From GM7GCV1 sp965221105 (GTDB lineage: Bacteria; Pseudomonadota; Gammaproteobacteria; Pseudomonadales; GM7GCV1): DNA of 64,000 bases. Position 1 is the first letter of the stretch, and each line of letters opens with the position of its first letter. The translations under genes and the position numbers were made by a program. Where the stretch lies: NCBI GenBank assembly GCA_965221105.1, contig OZ244871.1:62001-126000 (forward strand), in the 5' to 3' direction. Positions 35,721 to 44,527 of this stretch are shown piece by piece. The notes beneath the pieces were generated by a model. The model did not search any database. It worked only from the letters and a program-made list of their open reading frames with translations, and was not told the DNA's origin.

Positions 35721-36167
35721 ATGGCAAAAAAACCAAGTGAAGCCAAAGTTGGCGTGGCTATTCACGGTATTGCTCCCTACAAAACCAAGAAAACCGAAGA
35801 CTACATGAATCCGACTCAGCGGGAGCACTTCAGGAGCATTCTTCATGCTTGGAAACACGAACTCATGGAAGAAGTTGACCGCACCATGAGTCATATGAAA
35901 GACGAGGCTGCCAACTTTCCCGATCCAGCGGACCGGGCAACCCAGGAAGAAGAGTTTGCTTTTGAGCTGCGAACCCGCGACCGTGAGCGCAGACTGATTC
36001 GAAAAATCGATCAGACCCTGGACCTGATCGAGAACGATGAGTACGGGTGGTGTGAACAATGCGGCGTGGAGATTGGCATCCGCCGCCTGGAAGCCCGCCC
36101 GACGGCGACACTGTGTATCGACTGTAAAACTCTGGATGAAATCAAGGAGAGGCAGATCGTCGGCTAG
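35721..36167 (+). CDS. dksA: RNA polymerase-binding transcription factor DksA
   Basis: Binds the secondary channel of RNA polymerase and with ppGpp adjusts rRNA and amino-acid promoters. The 148-residue protein from ATG 35721 (MAKKPSEAKVG) has the coiled-coil tip DPADRATQEEEF and the four-Cys zinc site CEQCG...CIDCK near the end. A frame extension to 35610 is open but has no homology. Followed by gluQ, the common gammaproteobacterial order, and 86 bp apart. Confidence 0.95.
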   Translation: MAKKPSEAKVGVAIHGIAPYKTKKTEDYMNPTQREHFRSILHAWKHELMEEVDRTMSHMKDEAANFPDPADRATQEEEFAFELRTRDRERRLIRKIDQTLDLIENDEYGWCEQCGVEIGIRRLEARPTATLCIDCKTLDEIKERQIVG

Positions 36168-36252
36168 AGCCAGATTTTCCGGAAAGCTGTGCGGTTCCCT
36201 TTACAGCGGAAAATCGGCCGAGTTCACGTCCCTCAAACCCGGATCAGCATCC

Positions 36253-37131
36253 ATGAGCTACGTGGGCAGGTTCGCGCCCTCCCCGACCGGACCGCTGCAC
36301 CTTGGCTCTCTGGTTGCAGCACTGGGCAGCTTGCTGGATGCGCGATCCAACAATGGATCCTGGTTACTGCGCATGGAGGATCTGGATCCCCCAAGACAAT
36401 CAGAAGAAGCCAAAAGTCTGATTCCCCGCCAGCTTGCCGAACACGGCCTGTATTGGGATGGCGATATACTGTTTCAAAGCCATCGTCTTGAGGTGTACCA
36501 GGCTTATCTCACGCGGCTTCATGCCCAGGGTGCCCTGTACCAGTGCGACTGCAGCCGAAAGCGGATTCATGAACTGGGTGGCGTATACGATGGTCGGTGC
36601 AGGGAGCTCGGAATCGATTCAGACTCGGATACTGCGCTTCGAGTTCGGGCAGAATTACCAGTGGAGTGGCAGGATTTGATTCAAGGCAGGCAGACCTACA
36701 CGCCCTCCCAACTGGGTGGTGATTACATTGTACGGCGACGCGATGGCCTGTTTTCCTATCAATTGGCGGTGGCTCTGGATGACAGCATTGAAGATATCAC
36801 TCGGGTGATCCGGGGGGCAGATCTGCTGGACTCAACCGCCAGACAACTGAACGTGCAACAGCGGTTATCATTGACCGCGCCCGAATACGGTCATCTTCCA
36901 GTCGTATGCAATAGCGAGGGAATCAAGCTCAGCAAACAGAGTCACGCACAACCGCTGGAGAATACCCGAGCATCGGCGAATCTTGTTGCTGCGCTCAACA
37001 TACTCGGTCAATCTCCCGACAGTCAGCTTGAGCAGGCACACCCGGAGGAGATACTCGGTTGGGCAGTGGCAGCATGGAGACTGGATACTGTGCCGCAGAA
37101 GATGCACATCCGATGTGGAGAGCCATGCTAG
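36253..37131 (+). CDS. gluQ: Glutamyl-Q tRNA(Asp) synthetase
   Basis: Attaches glutamate to queuosine in the anticodon of tRNA-Asp. The 292-residue protein has the catalytic core of glutamyl-tRNA synthetase without the anticodon-binding domain. The HIGH-type motif is in FAPSPTGPLHLGSLVAALGS, the zinc ligands are in CDCSRKR...YDGRC, and the KMSKS-type loop is GIKLSKQ. ATG 36253 starts immediately before YVGRFAPSPTG as in the family. It sits between dksA and pcnB in the usual cluster. Confidence 0.94.
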   Translation: MSYVGRFAPSPTGPLHLGSLVAALGSLLDARSNNGSWLLRMEDLDPPRQSEEAKSLIPRQLAEHGLYWDGDILFQSHRLEVYQAYLTRLHAQGALYQCDCSRKRIHELGGVYDGRCRELGIDSDSDTALRVRAELPVEWQDLIQGRQTYTPSQLGGDYIVRRRDGLFSYQLAVALDDSIEDITRVIRGADLLDSTARQLNVQQRLSLTAPEYGHLPVVCNSEGIKLSKQSHAQPLENTRASANLVAALNILGQSPDSQLEQAHPEEILGWAVAAWRLDTVPQKMHIRCGEPC

Positions 37132-37202
37132 AGTCTGCACTGTCTGCATCTGGTCTCAGCCTCGCCCTCGCCCTCTCGCAGGTCCACTAGCTCCCATCAG
37201 AC

Positions 37203-38564
37203 ATGATTAAACGACTTTTGCCTGGCAATACAGACACACAGGCCAAGATCCTGGAACGACGAATTCCCAATTCTCGGCATCGCATACAACCGCAGGATTT
37301 CAGCCCCCTGGCAATCGAAGTGGTCAACAGGTTGCTTGATGGTGGACATGAGGCATACATCGTCGGAGGCTGCGTCCGCGACCTGCTGCTCGGCAAGAAA
37401 CCCAAGGACTTTGACGTCTCCACATCAGCCACCCCTGAGCAGGTGAAAAAGCTGTTTCGGCGATCCCGGGTCGTTGGGCGACGCTTTAAAATCGTCCACG
37501 TCCGGCAGGGGCGTGAACTGATCGAAGTAACCACCTTCAGGGGCAATCACGAATCCGGCCATCCCCGACACGCTGGCACAAGCGATAGTGGGATGATCGT
37601 TCGAGACAACGTCTACGGCACCCTGGAAGAAGATGCGCTGCGCCGTGACTTCACCTGCAACAGTCTCTACTACGACATTGATTCTCACGAACTCGTTGAT
37701 TTCCTGGGCGGCTCAAAAGATCTCAAAAAGGGTATCCTGAGAGCCATAGGTAATCCGGCAGAGCGCTTCAGGGAAGATCCGGTTCGCGTGATGCGGGCAC
37801 TGCGCTTTCAGGCCAAACTCGGATTGAAGTTGGATAGTCAGAGTAACGAACAGCTTGGTCGGCATGTTGATATGATCCGGGAGGTCTCGACTGCCCGCCT
37901 GTTTGATGAAGTCGTCAAGCTGTTTATGCACAACCAGGCAGGCCGGGCTTTTGAGCTCGCCCGAAACTCAGGTTTGTTTTCCCAGCTGTTTCCCTGCACT
38001 GTCAGAACATTTGAAGACAACCCGAAATACGTAAGGCTCTTGGAAGTCGCTATGGAAAGCACCGAGCGGCGCCTGGGGCAGAACAAAAGTGTCTCGCCCT
38101 TCTTTCTCTACGGCGTACTCCTGTGGCCCGCAGTTGAGCAGGAATACCTCCTGCTTGTAGGGCGTAACACAGCTCCGGCCAAAGCCATGGACATGGCCGG
38201 TGCGAGAATAATTGCGGCACAATCGCAATTGGTTTCCATCTCCAAACGTTTTTCTCAGCCGATGCGAGAAACCTGGCACCTCCAGACACAACTGAAATAC
38301 CGCACCGGGCAGCGAGTCGAGCAGCTCCTAAAACACCCCCGCTTCCGGGCTGCTTACGACCTGCTGTTAATGCGGGAACAGGCCGGCTCAGATCAACAGG
38401 GACTCGGCACATGGTGGACAGAATACCAGAATGCCAACGAGCGCACGCGTCGCGAAATGACACACACACAGATGCGGGGATACACAAACCGCAGGGGTAC
38501 AAGGCGACCGCACAATCGGAGGCACACGCCTCCCTCGCCACCTCGCCAGCCTAAAACCACATGA
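37203..38564 (+). CDS. pcnB: Poly(A) polymerase I
   Basis: Adds 3' poly(A) tails that mark RNA for decay. The 453-residue protein has the nucleotidyltransferase signature YIVGGCVRDLLLG and KDFDVSTSATPEQV (DxD), the RNA-binding EEDALRRDFTCNSL motif, and a basic C-terminal tail (RRGTRRPHNRRHT) typical of PcnB rather than CCA-adding enzymes. The start ATG 37203 gives a family-like N-terminal extension. Followed 6 bp later by folK, so the two are co-transcribed. Confidence 0.94.
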   Translation: MIKRLLPGNTDTQAKILERRIPNSRHRIQPQDFSPLAIEVVNRLLDGGHEAYIVGGCVRDLLLGKKPKDFDVSTSATPEQVKKLFRRSRVVGRRFKIVHVRQGRELIEVTTFRGNHESGHPRHAGTSDSGMIVRDNVYGTLEEDALRRDFTCNSLYYDIDSHELVDFLGGSKDLKKGILRAIGNPAERFREDPVRVMRALRFQAKLGLKLDSQSNEQLGRHVDMIREVSTARLFDEVVKLFMHNQAGRAFELARNSGLFSQLFPCTVRTFEDNPKYVRLLEVAMESTERRLGQNKSVSPFFLYGVLLWPAVEQEYLLLVGRNTAPAKAMDMAGARIIAAQSQLVSISKRFSQPMRETWHLQTQLKYRTGQRVEQLLKHPRFRAAYDLLLMREQAGSDQQGLGTWWTEYQNANERTRREMTHTQMRGYTNRRGTRRPHNRRHTPPSPPRQPKTT

Positions 38565-38570
38565 TCTGCT

Positions 38571-39089
38571 ATGTCTCTTGCCTGCATAAGTATCGGCAGT
38601 AACCTTCAGGATCCCCATCAACAGATTCTTGCCGCGATTGAGCAATTGTCTCAAATTGATCATACACAGTTGGACCGGGTTTCCGGCCTGTACACAACCA
38701 AACCATGGGGGCTGGAAGAGCAACCGGATTTCATCAACGCAGCAGCTGGCCTCCAGACCAGACTGACACCCCATGAGCTGCTCCGCGAACTTCAAACAAT
38801 TGAATTCAATAGGGGGCGCACACGCACGCATAAGTGGGGGCCAAGAATACTTGATCTCGACATAATCTGTTATGACCAGGTCATGTGCAAGGATCCCGAC
38901 CTGCAGTTACCCCATCCGCTTTTCAATCAGCGCCTTTTTGTTTTGGTACCACTCTCCACTATCTACCCTGAAGTGGTTGTGGACGGAATCAGCATACAGC
39001 AATGGCTGACTGAATATGCAGGCAAAAACCCTGATTCTCCCATGCCCATCCCCGTGCCGGCGAGCCAGCACCTGTACGACCATGTTTGA
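38571..39089 (+). CDS. folK: 2-amino-4-hydroxy-6-hydroxymethyldihydropteridine diphosphokinase
   Basis: Transfers pyrophosphate from ATP to the pterin in folate synthesis. The 172-residue protein shows SIGSNLQDPHQQI at the start, KPWGLEEQPDFINAA, and the HPPK signature TRTHKWGPRILDLDIICYD. Length is normal. Spacing to pcnB is 6 bp. In many relatives folK leads into panB-panC; panB follows here after 127 bp, but panC does not. Confidence 0.94.
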   Translation: MSLACISIGSNLQDPHQQILAAIEQLSQIDHTQLDRVSGLYTTKPWGLEEQPDFINAAAGLQTRLTPHELLRELQTIEFNRGRTRTHKWGPRILDLDIICYDQVMCKDPDLQLPHPLFNQRLFVLVPLSTIYPEVVVDGISIQQWLTEYAGKNPDSPMPIPVPASQHLYDHV

Positions 39090-39216
39090 CTTTATGCCTT
39101 ACACAAACCAATATCCCGGCCTCGTTTATTCGTCGATTCGCCAGTCGGGGGTGTGCACTTCCTGCTCCTGGCACAGATACTGGATGTGAGCCAGTTGACG
39201 CAATGGACTTATCTCT

Positions 39217-40008
39217 ATGGACAAGCAGACTCTCACCCGCTTCCGGGAATACAAGGTCGGCGGGCACAAATTTGCTACCCTGACGGCCTATGATGCTACG
39301 CTCGCTCGCCTTGCTGAGCAGGCGGAAGTGGAGTGTCTCCTAGTCGGGGATTCGCTCGGGAACGTCATCCAGGGCCAAAGATCAACACGCCCGGTCAGTG
39401 TTGAGGAAATGTTCTACCATACAGGGTGTGTCAGCCGGGGAATCACAAACTGCTTTCTGATCACGGATATGCCCTTTTTGTCCTATGCAACTCTCGATCA
39501 AGCTATCATCAATGCCGCCACACTGATGCGCGCGGGCGCACATATGGTCAAGCTCGAAGGGGCAGGCTGGCTGGAGGACAGCGTTCATTTCATGAGTCAA
39601 CGTGGTATTCCCGTCTGTGCCCATTTGGGTTTACTGCCGCAATCAGCCATCAAGCTGGGAGGCTATCGAGTTCAAGGTACAGACGAGGAATCCGCACGCA
39701 GTATCCTCGATGATGCCGTCAGGTTGGAGCAGGCGGGTGCAGATATACTTTTGCTGGAGTGTGTCCCCGAAGCCGTTGCACGGTCAGTTACCGAATCCGT
39801 CGATGTCCCTGTTGTTGGTATTGGGGCAGGCCCCCACACTGATTCCCAGGTTCTGGTGAGCTACGACATGCTGGGAATCTCCAGCCGCATCCCAACATTC
39901 GCCAAAAACTATCTGGAGCACGCAGATTCAATTGTCGATGCCTTTCGGCTTTACGCCCAAGAAGTAAAGAGCGGCACATTCCCTTCTTCAGAGCACACTC
40001 TCTGCTAA
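39217..40008 (+). CDS. panB: 3-methyl-2-oxobutanoate hydroxymethyltransferase
   Basis: First step of pantothenate synthesis, adding a hydroxymethyl group from methylene-THF to ketoisovalerate. The 263-residue protein contains LTAYDATLARLAEQAEVECL, VGDSLGNVIQG (metal and substrate loop), LITDMPF, and the C-terminal GIGAGPHTDSQVL. ATG 39217 follows a weak site. The partner panC that usually comes next is missing; dapE follows instead, after a weak hairpin. Confidence 0.95.
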   Translation: MDKQTLTRFREYKVGGHKFATLTAYDATLARLAEQAEVECLLVGDSLGNVIQGQRSTRPVSVEEMFYHTGCVSRGITNCFLITDMPFLSYATLDQAIINAATLMRAGAHMVKLEGAGWLEDSVHFMSQRGIPVCAHLGLLPQSAIKLGGYRVQGTDEESARSILDDAVRLEQAGADILLLECVPEAVARSVTESVDVPVVGIGAGPHTDSQVLVSYDMLGISSRIPTFAKNYLEHADSIVDAFRLYAQEVKSGTFPSSEHTLC

Positions 40009-40009
40009 A

Positions 40010-40034
40010 GCGGGTGCCCGCCTGGTTTTAGTCT
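40010..40034 (+). terminator. Possible weak terminator after panB
   Basis: GCGGGTGCCCGC followed by CTGGTTTTA just past the panB stop. The stem is short with a tight loop and the T-run is only four, so this is a weak candidate. Confidence 0.3.
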
Positions 40035-40108
40035 GTAGTCCATGGTTGCGCCGGGTGTACAATGGGCGTTGTGTGATTCACCCTAGCGCCAATGCCCAAA
40101 AGACCTCT

Positions 40109-41257
40109 ATGAACGCTTCCCAAGCATCTGCCACACAACGGCTCGCGATGGATCTGATGCGCCGGCAGTCAATCACGCCTGAGGACGCTGGCTGCCAACT
40201 GCTGCTGGCAGAAAGACTTGGACGCCTCGGATTTCAGATACAGCACCTGCCCTTTGCAGATGTCGACAACCTTTGGGCCATACACGGCGATATCGGCCCC
40301 CTCTTTTGTTTTGCCGGTCATACAGATGTGGTTCCTGCAGGGAATCACCAGGACTGGAACCACCCACCTTTTGAACCACGGATTGACAAGGGTATTCTCA
40401 GTGGGAGAGGCGTCGCCGACATGAAAGGCAGCCTTGCAGCCATGGTGACCGCCACTGAACGTTTTTTGGCCGCCAACCCAGAACCGGGTTATCGAATCGC
40501 GTGGCTGATTACCAGTGATGAAGAGGGTGAAGCGACCCATGGAACCCGCAAAGTCGTGGACTGGCTCCAGAAACAGGGTATGGTCATCGACTGGTGTCTG
40601 GTCGGTGAGCCCTCCTCATCCGACCGGGTTGGTGATCAGATCAAGAACGGCAGACGAGGTTCGCTCGGGGGTCAGCTTTTGGTAAAGGGCACCCAGGGAC
40701 ATGTCGCCTACCCTCAACTGGCTGACAATCCTATCCATCGACTGGCACCTGCGTTGGCAGAACTCGCTGAACATCACTGGGATCGGGGAAACGAGCATTT
40801 TCCGGCAACCAGTTTCCAGGCGTCCAACATATCTGCGGGAACCGGTGCGACCAATGTCATCCCCGACCAACTCCAACTGAAATTCAACTTCCGGTTTTCC
40901 ACGGAGCAGTCTCCAGAATCACTCAAAGCTGCAACCGAAGAGATACTCAAGCGGCACCAACTCGACTATGAACTGAACTGGAATGTCAGTGGCCTCCCCT
41001 TCATCACACCCGAAGGTACTCTTGTCGATGCCTGCCGACAGGCAATTTTATCCGAGACAGGTCAGGAGACCGAGCTCTCAACAGCTGGAGGGACCTCGGA
41101 TGGGCGTTTTATCGCACCTTCCGGCTCAGAGGTCGTTGAATTAGGCCTCATCAACAGCAGCATCCACCAGGTGAACGAGCGTGTTGATGCCGCTGATCTG
41201 GATGTCCTCTCATCAATATATGAGCAACTGCTCATTCAGCTCATGGACAGTCTCTGA
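40109..41257 (+). CDS. dapE: Succinyl-diaminopimelate desuccinylase
   Basis: Zinc enzyme of the lysine/diaminopimelate pathway that removes the succinyl group from N-succinyl-LL-DAP. The 382-residue protein has the M20 motifs FAGHTDVVPAG, the bridging SGRGVADMKGSL, the Glu pair in SDEEGEATHGT, and GEPSSSDRVGDQIKNGRRGS. C-terminal IHQVNERVDAADL is typical. Start ATG 40109 is preferred over an upstream in-frame start because the MNASQASATQRLAMDLM leader then matches family length. Confidence 0.95.
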   Translation: MNASQASATQRLAMDLMRRQSITPEDAGCQLLLAERLGRLGFQIQHLPFADVDNLWAIHGDIGPLFCFAGHTDVVPAGNHQDWNHPPFEPRIDKGILSGRGVADMKGSLAAMVTATERFLAANPEPGYRIAWLITSDEEGEATHGTRKVVDWLQKQGMVIDWCLVGEPSSSDRVGDQIKNGRRGSLGGQLLVKGTQGHVAYPQLADNPIHRLAPALAELAEHHWDRGNEHFPATSFQASNISAGTGATNVIPDQLQLKFNFRFSTEQSPESLKAATEEILKRHQLDYELNWNVSGLPFITPEGTLVDACRQAILSETGQETELSTAGGTSDGRFIAPSGSEVVELGLINSSIHQVNERVDAADLDVLSSIYEQLLIQLMDSL

Positions 41258-41662
41258 TTGCCGGAGCGAGCAGTCAGTCGGGCAGAGGTTGACGATTGCT
41301 CTCATGTCTTGGCCTGCCCCCAGATTTCTCGGTTACGCACTAGCGCTCCTCTGTGGCCATTTTGACTGCTCTGGCACGCTCAGCATACCACTCAGCCTGC
41401 ATGTCCCAAGGTTATGAGGGTCTTTGAGTCCTCAGGTCCGCATCGTTGTGCACTCGCTTGCAGTTATAGGCCAGCGCAGACAACGCTCACTCTCCTGCCA
41501 CTTTAACCTCGCCGCAGAGTGTGCACTACCTGAATCCCCTCACCTGCTTGATGATCCAATACTCCCAAAGGGCACCTTCAGTTCTCCCTCCAGTTTCAGC
41601 TCGGTGACAGGACGGAAGTCATGCGGGCACCGACGATTCTCGGAGCCGACCCGTGCACACAT
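41258..41662. other. 405 bp without an intact gene; possible transposase scrap
   Basis: A minus-strand stretch near 41440-41500 reads ALSALAYNCKRVHN with stops on both sides, which resembles the C-terminal end of IS1182/IS5-like transposases (LSVLAYNLKRV). The rest is unassigned. The identification is weak. Confidence 0.3.
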
Positions 41663-42052
41663 CTACAAGACGGATACCAGTGGAAAGTCCATCGCCTCGG
41701 CAACTTGATTCATCTGTCGATCATAGCTGGCAAGTTCGATGCGCTGACCGTTGATTCTCAGATGATGCATAGTGGCAAGGTGTAAGGCATCAAGCGTGCG
41801 GACGGGCATCGGGAAAGGATCGAGAGCTCGTTCAAGAATTGGAGGCATGAGCTCAACCAATGCTATACCCCCAACCAATTGCCGCGCCCAATCGCCATGC
41901 GAATCGCTCAGGCCGCGGGCATTCAGTCTCGTCCACACTTCGTACTCAAGAAGTCGGCTGGCGATCAGGGGCTGTGCCCACAGAGATGGCGACGGCCTGA
42001 TATCCTCAGCGAACAATTGTGAAAGCGCAACGGACGTATCGACGTAGGTCAT
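41663..42052 (-). CDS. vapC: VapC-type toxin (PIN ribonuclease)
   Basis: A 129-residue PIN-domain endoribonuclease, expected to cleave a specific tRNA or rRNA site when free of antitoxin. Acidic active-site residues are visible in TYVDTSVALSQL (Asp 5), RLLEYEVWTRL (Glu), LDALHLATMHH (Asp) and LASYDRQMN (Asp). Start overlaps the antitoxin stop by 4 bp (ATGA). Unlike the modules at 18-22 kb, every key residue is intact, so the system is likely functional. Confidence 0.9.
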   Translation of the reverse strand: MTYVDTSVALSQLFAEDIRPSPSLWAQPLIASRLLEYEVWTRLNARGLSDSHGDWARQLVGGIALVELMPPILERALDPFPMPVRTLDALHLATMHHLRINGQRIELASYDRQMNQVAEAMDFPLVSVL

Positions 42053-42342
42053 TGATCGCTGCGATCCGTATCAAGTTCCGAGAGTATGCTATCCAACGTA
42101 TCGATACCTTCGGGTGACGGGGGCCCGCCAGCCAAAGATACGATTGGAGGTCGAATCCACCCCTTGCGCACGCCCTCTGCCAGCATTACATCCCCAAGCA
42201 TGTCGCTTCTCTGAGGATTGGGTGGAGAGAGTTCGGCGACGACCCTGTCTCGATCTGTCACCAATACAGTCTCGCCCCGTGCCACCATGCGAATGTATTC
42301 ACTCAAGCGACTATTGAGGGTTTTTATTCCGACCGCGCGCAT
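42049..42342 (-). CDS. Phd/YefM-type antitoxin
   Basis: A 97-residue protein: MRAVGIKTLNSRLSEYIRMV and GETVLVTDRDRVVAELSPP form the Phd/YefM fold that binds the operator, and the tail (SPEGIDTLDSILSELDTDRS) would neutralise the toxin. The start ATG 42342 gives the family N-terminus. A longer frame to 42708 reads through the neighbouring element end and is not used. The pair is likely autoregulated. Confidence 0.88.
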   Translation of the reverse strand: MRAVGIKTLNSRLSEYIRMVARGETVLVTDRDRVVAELSPPNPQRSDMLGDVMLAEGVRKGWIRPPIVSLAGGPPSPEGIDTLDSILSELDTDRSDQ

Positions 42343-42399
42343 GGGCAGATAGTAGCAACAAGTCGCTACTAAGTCAAACACTACACTAGCCTTGTCCAA

Positions 42400-42451
42400 T
42401 ATGAAGTGAGTCTGAAGGGAGGGCTTGTTTCTAACATGAAATGAGTCTGAA
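42400..42451 (+). repeat. Tandem end repeats of a decayed transposon
   Basis: ATGAAGTGAGTCTGAA (42401-42416) and ATGAAATGAGTCTGAA (42436-42451) are two near-identical 16-mers with a 36-bp period, just upstream of a DDE integrase fragment. Multiple direct repeats at an end are typical of Tn7- and Tn5053-like elements. A single similar copy, AGAAATGAGTCTGAA, lies at 53853-53867. Confidence 0.6.
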
Positions 42452-42483
42452 CTTTCGGGTATTGCCCCCATGAGAGCGGCACT

Positions 42484-42897
42484 ATGAGCGCTCTCATGAC
42501 CCTGACTGACCTGACCACCATCGACCACCTGGAGCGATGTCTGGATGGCTCGGAAACCTGCACCTGCGAACTCCCCGGCACCACGGACGAACGCTCCAGC
42601 TGGATCCAGACAACCCTGGTGCAGTTCCGCTACACCAGCCTGGGCACACGCGACAGAGGCGTCGTGATCCGCTCCCTGCTGAAGGTCAGCGGCTCCTCCC
42701 GACACCAACTGACCCGGCTGATCCGGCAGTCCGTGACACCCGGCCGGTGCACTCGCCGACAGCGCACCACGCGGGGGTTCTCCAGGCGGTACACCTGTTG
42801 TCGCTCAGATTATTTCACCGCCTGTTTCTTGAGTTCATTTCCGGCCGCTCAGCAGCGGTTTCCCACATTGTGTACGCCAGTGAGATATCCGTAGGAG
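42484..42897 (+). pseudogene. DDE integrase-type transposase, N-terminal fragment
   Basis: The frame starts MSALMTLTDLTTIDHLERCL and continues with STLVQFRY-like WIQTTLVQFRYTSLGTRDRG, VVIRSLLKVSGSSRHQLTRL and RQRTTRGFSRRYT. These match the helix-turn-helix start of a family of integrase-core transposases. The catalytic DDE part is missing, the sequence after about 42800 is unrelated and the frame is broken. It lies directly after the tandem end repeats, so it marks one end of a larger decayed transposon. Confidence 0.6.
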
Positions 42898-43003
42898 ATG
42901 GAGCAGAGTGGTACGCCTGACAGGCGGGATGCGCCTGCCATGGGCGGGACAGAGTGGATGGCCGAGAGAGGACGTGGCGGCAGGCCATGCCGCCAGGGGC
43001 GTG

Positions 43004-43216
43004 TCAGAACGGTATCGGGTCGTCGAACTCAAACAGGTCCTGCTGGGCGGGAGTGCGGTACTCGGGCTCAGCTTCGAGCAGGTCGCGCATCGGCATCTCA
43101 TAGCGGTGCCAGACGACCGCCGAGAGTTCTGTCAGCCAGTCAGAGACAGCCAGTGCCTGTTCCTGCGTCCAGTCGGTGGGTACCTGGCAGATGCCATGGT
43201 CGCGCAACCACCTCAT
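43004..43216 (-). CDS. 70-residue protein downstream of the transposon ATPase
   Basis: Starts MRWLRDHGICQVPTDWTQEQ at ATG 43216, overlapping the ATPase stop as ATGA, and ends QQDLFEFDDPIPF. The translational coupling and clean frame suggest a real accessory protein of the transposon. I have no function for it. The acidic, aromatic C-terminus could be a protein-protein docking tail. Its expression now depends on what lies upstream, because the ATPase is cut by the IS605-type element. Confidence 0.5.
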   Translation of the reverse strand: MRWLRDHGICQVPTDWTQEQALAVSDWLTELSAVVWHRYEMPMRDLLEAEPEYRTPAQQDLFEFDDPIPF

Positions 43217-43340
43217 GGCGCGATCTCTTCGCGGGCTGCCTGCACATGGTCGATGGCCACCACCTTGGCCTTGGTGATCGCGGCGCTGGTGAGGGCAGAG
43301 TGGGCCAGGCGGTTGATCTTTCGCGGGGTACCCTGGGTCT
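43213..43340 (-). pseudogene. TniB/ExeA-like AAA ATPase of a transposon, C-terminal 42 codons
   Basis: Minus-strand TQGTPRKINRLAHSALTSAA and KAKVVAIDHVQAAREEIAP then stop match the end of TniB/ExeA-type ATPases that act as target selectors in transposition. GTPRKINRLA is the sensor-2 region. The 5' part is removed exactly at the right end of the IS605-type element (43341), so that element probably inserted into it or into an already shortened copy. Confidence 0.65.
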
Positions 43341-43500
43341 TTCAATAGGGAATTATATACTTGGTGCCCCAAGCTACTGTTCTATGCGGCACGGCGGGTA
43401 ACCCCGCCGATAGGTACACCATCAGGCCGCATATCGGGTAATTTCCCGCCCGACGAGCCACGCTCCCTGATGTTGCGTGCGGCGTTCAGGTCCCTATCGA
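43341..43500 (-). ncRNA. Predicted omega RNA of the TnpB element (extent approximate)
   Basis: In IS605-type elements the guide RNA overlaps the 3' end of tnpB and ends at the right end, its guide being the flanking DNA. Here the right end carries a short hairpin (CTTGG/CCAAG at about 43360-43374) and ends in TTGAA at 43341. The guide would be the next 20 nt on the minus strand, 43340 to 43321 (AGACCCAGGGTACCCCGCGA). Position is by family rule, not by an RNA motif I could confirm. Confidence 0.45.
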
Positions 43501-44527
43501 GACTCAAGCCGCACTGTTCACACTCAAAGACCCTGTCCTTCAGGGTCAGTGATTCATGGACTGAACCACACCCGGAACAGGTCTTTGACGTGTTTCTGGG
43601 GTTCACCTTCACTACTGAACCACCGGCACTCTCAGCCGTGTAGGTCAGTTGTTGGATAAAGGTTCCCCATTGTTGCTCAAGGATTGATCGGTTCAACCCC
43701 CGCTTGTGATTGCCACCATGGGCAGTCATGTTCTTGATCTTCAGGTCTTCAACCGCGAAGTGTCTCTGTCGCTTCACCAAATCTGTAGTCGTTCTATGTA
43801 CAGCGTTCCGTTGCCTCTCTGCCACCCTGTACGCCTCTTTGGCAAGCGATTGCTTTTTCTTGTATCGGTTATGGCTTCCCTTCTTGGCTGTGCTGAGGCG
43901 GCGTTGCAGCCGCGTGTAGCGTTCCCGATTGATGACCACCTTCGGCACCGACTCGCCAGTCGAGAGGGTGGCCTGTGCCTTCACGCCAACATCAATACCG
44001 ACGACGGGAGACTGATCAGCCACGACCTCCCGATCCTGCTTACAGACGAACTGAACCATGACGCGGACAGGTGTTGTCACAATCCGAACCAGCGTGATCT
44101 CACCCTCTGGCACCGCCTTCACAATGAACCTGCCAAAGCCTTTGATCTGTACGGCATGCCTTGTCCCTGATACCCGAATGCGAAACTGATGTGTTTCAAA
44201 TGACCGGATGCCCCGGTGCCTGCCCTTGAATCTCGGAAAGCCACCCTGCCTGAAAAACCGCTTGAATGATCTATCCAGTCTGTTCAGGACAGACCGGAAC
44301 GGCAGCACCCCATACCTCTCAATTTCAGGATCATCATGGCGAAGAGCCGTGAATGACGCACATTGATCGTACAGGCCGATTGACTCGCCCGCCTTCCGAT
44401 ACGCATTGATGCGCTCATCCAGGGCGGCGTTGTACAGTTGTCGGGAGAGATACAGGAATCTGTTCAGCCGCTGATGCGTTGCGGTGGAAACTTGTGCCTG
44501 TTGACTGTGAGTGCGTATAATCCGCAT
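43382..44527 (-). CDS. tnpB: TnpB RNA-guided nuclease of IS605-type element
   Basis: An RNA-guided DNA nuclease related to Cas12, 381 residues from ATG 44527 (start MRIIRTHSQQ; an ATG 23 codons upstream is also open). The RuvC acidic residues are all present: Asp in VVGIDVGVKAQATL, Glu in HFAVEDLKIKNMTAHGG, Asp in CGLSLDRDLNAARNI. The zinc ribbon is TCSGCGSVHE...CEQCG. The frame is clean. In known systems such proteins cut the empty donor site to keep the element. Intact residues make activity likely if the omega RNA is intact. Confidence 0.92.
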   Translation of the reverse strand: MRIIRTHSQQAQVSTATHQRLNRFLYLSRQLYNAALDERINAYRKAGESIGLYDQCASFTALRHDDPEIERYGVLPFRSVLNRLDRSFKRFFRQGGFPRFKGRHRGIRSFETHQFRIRVSGTRHAVQIKGFGRFIVKAVPEGEITLVRIVTTPVRVMVQFVCKQDREVVADQSPVVGIDVGVKAQATLSTGESVPKVVINRERYTRLQRRLSTAKKGSHNRYKKKQSLAKEAYRVAERQRNAVHRTTTDLVKRQRHFAVEDLKIKNMTAHGGNHKRGLNRSILEQQWGTFIQQLTYTAESAGGSVVKVNPRNTSKTCSGCGSVHESLTLKDRVFECEQCGLSLDRDLNAARNIRERGSSGGKLPDMRPDGVPIGGVTRRAA

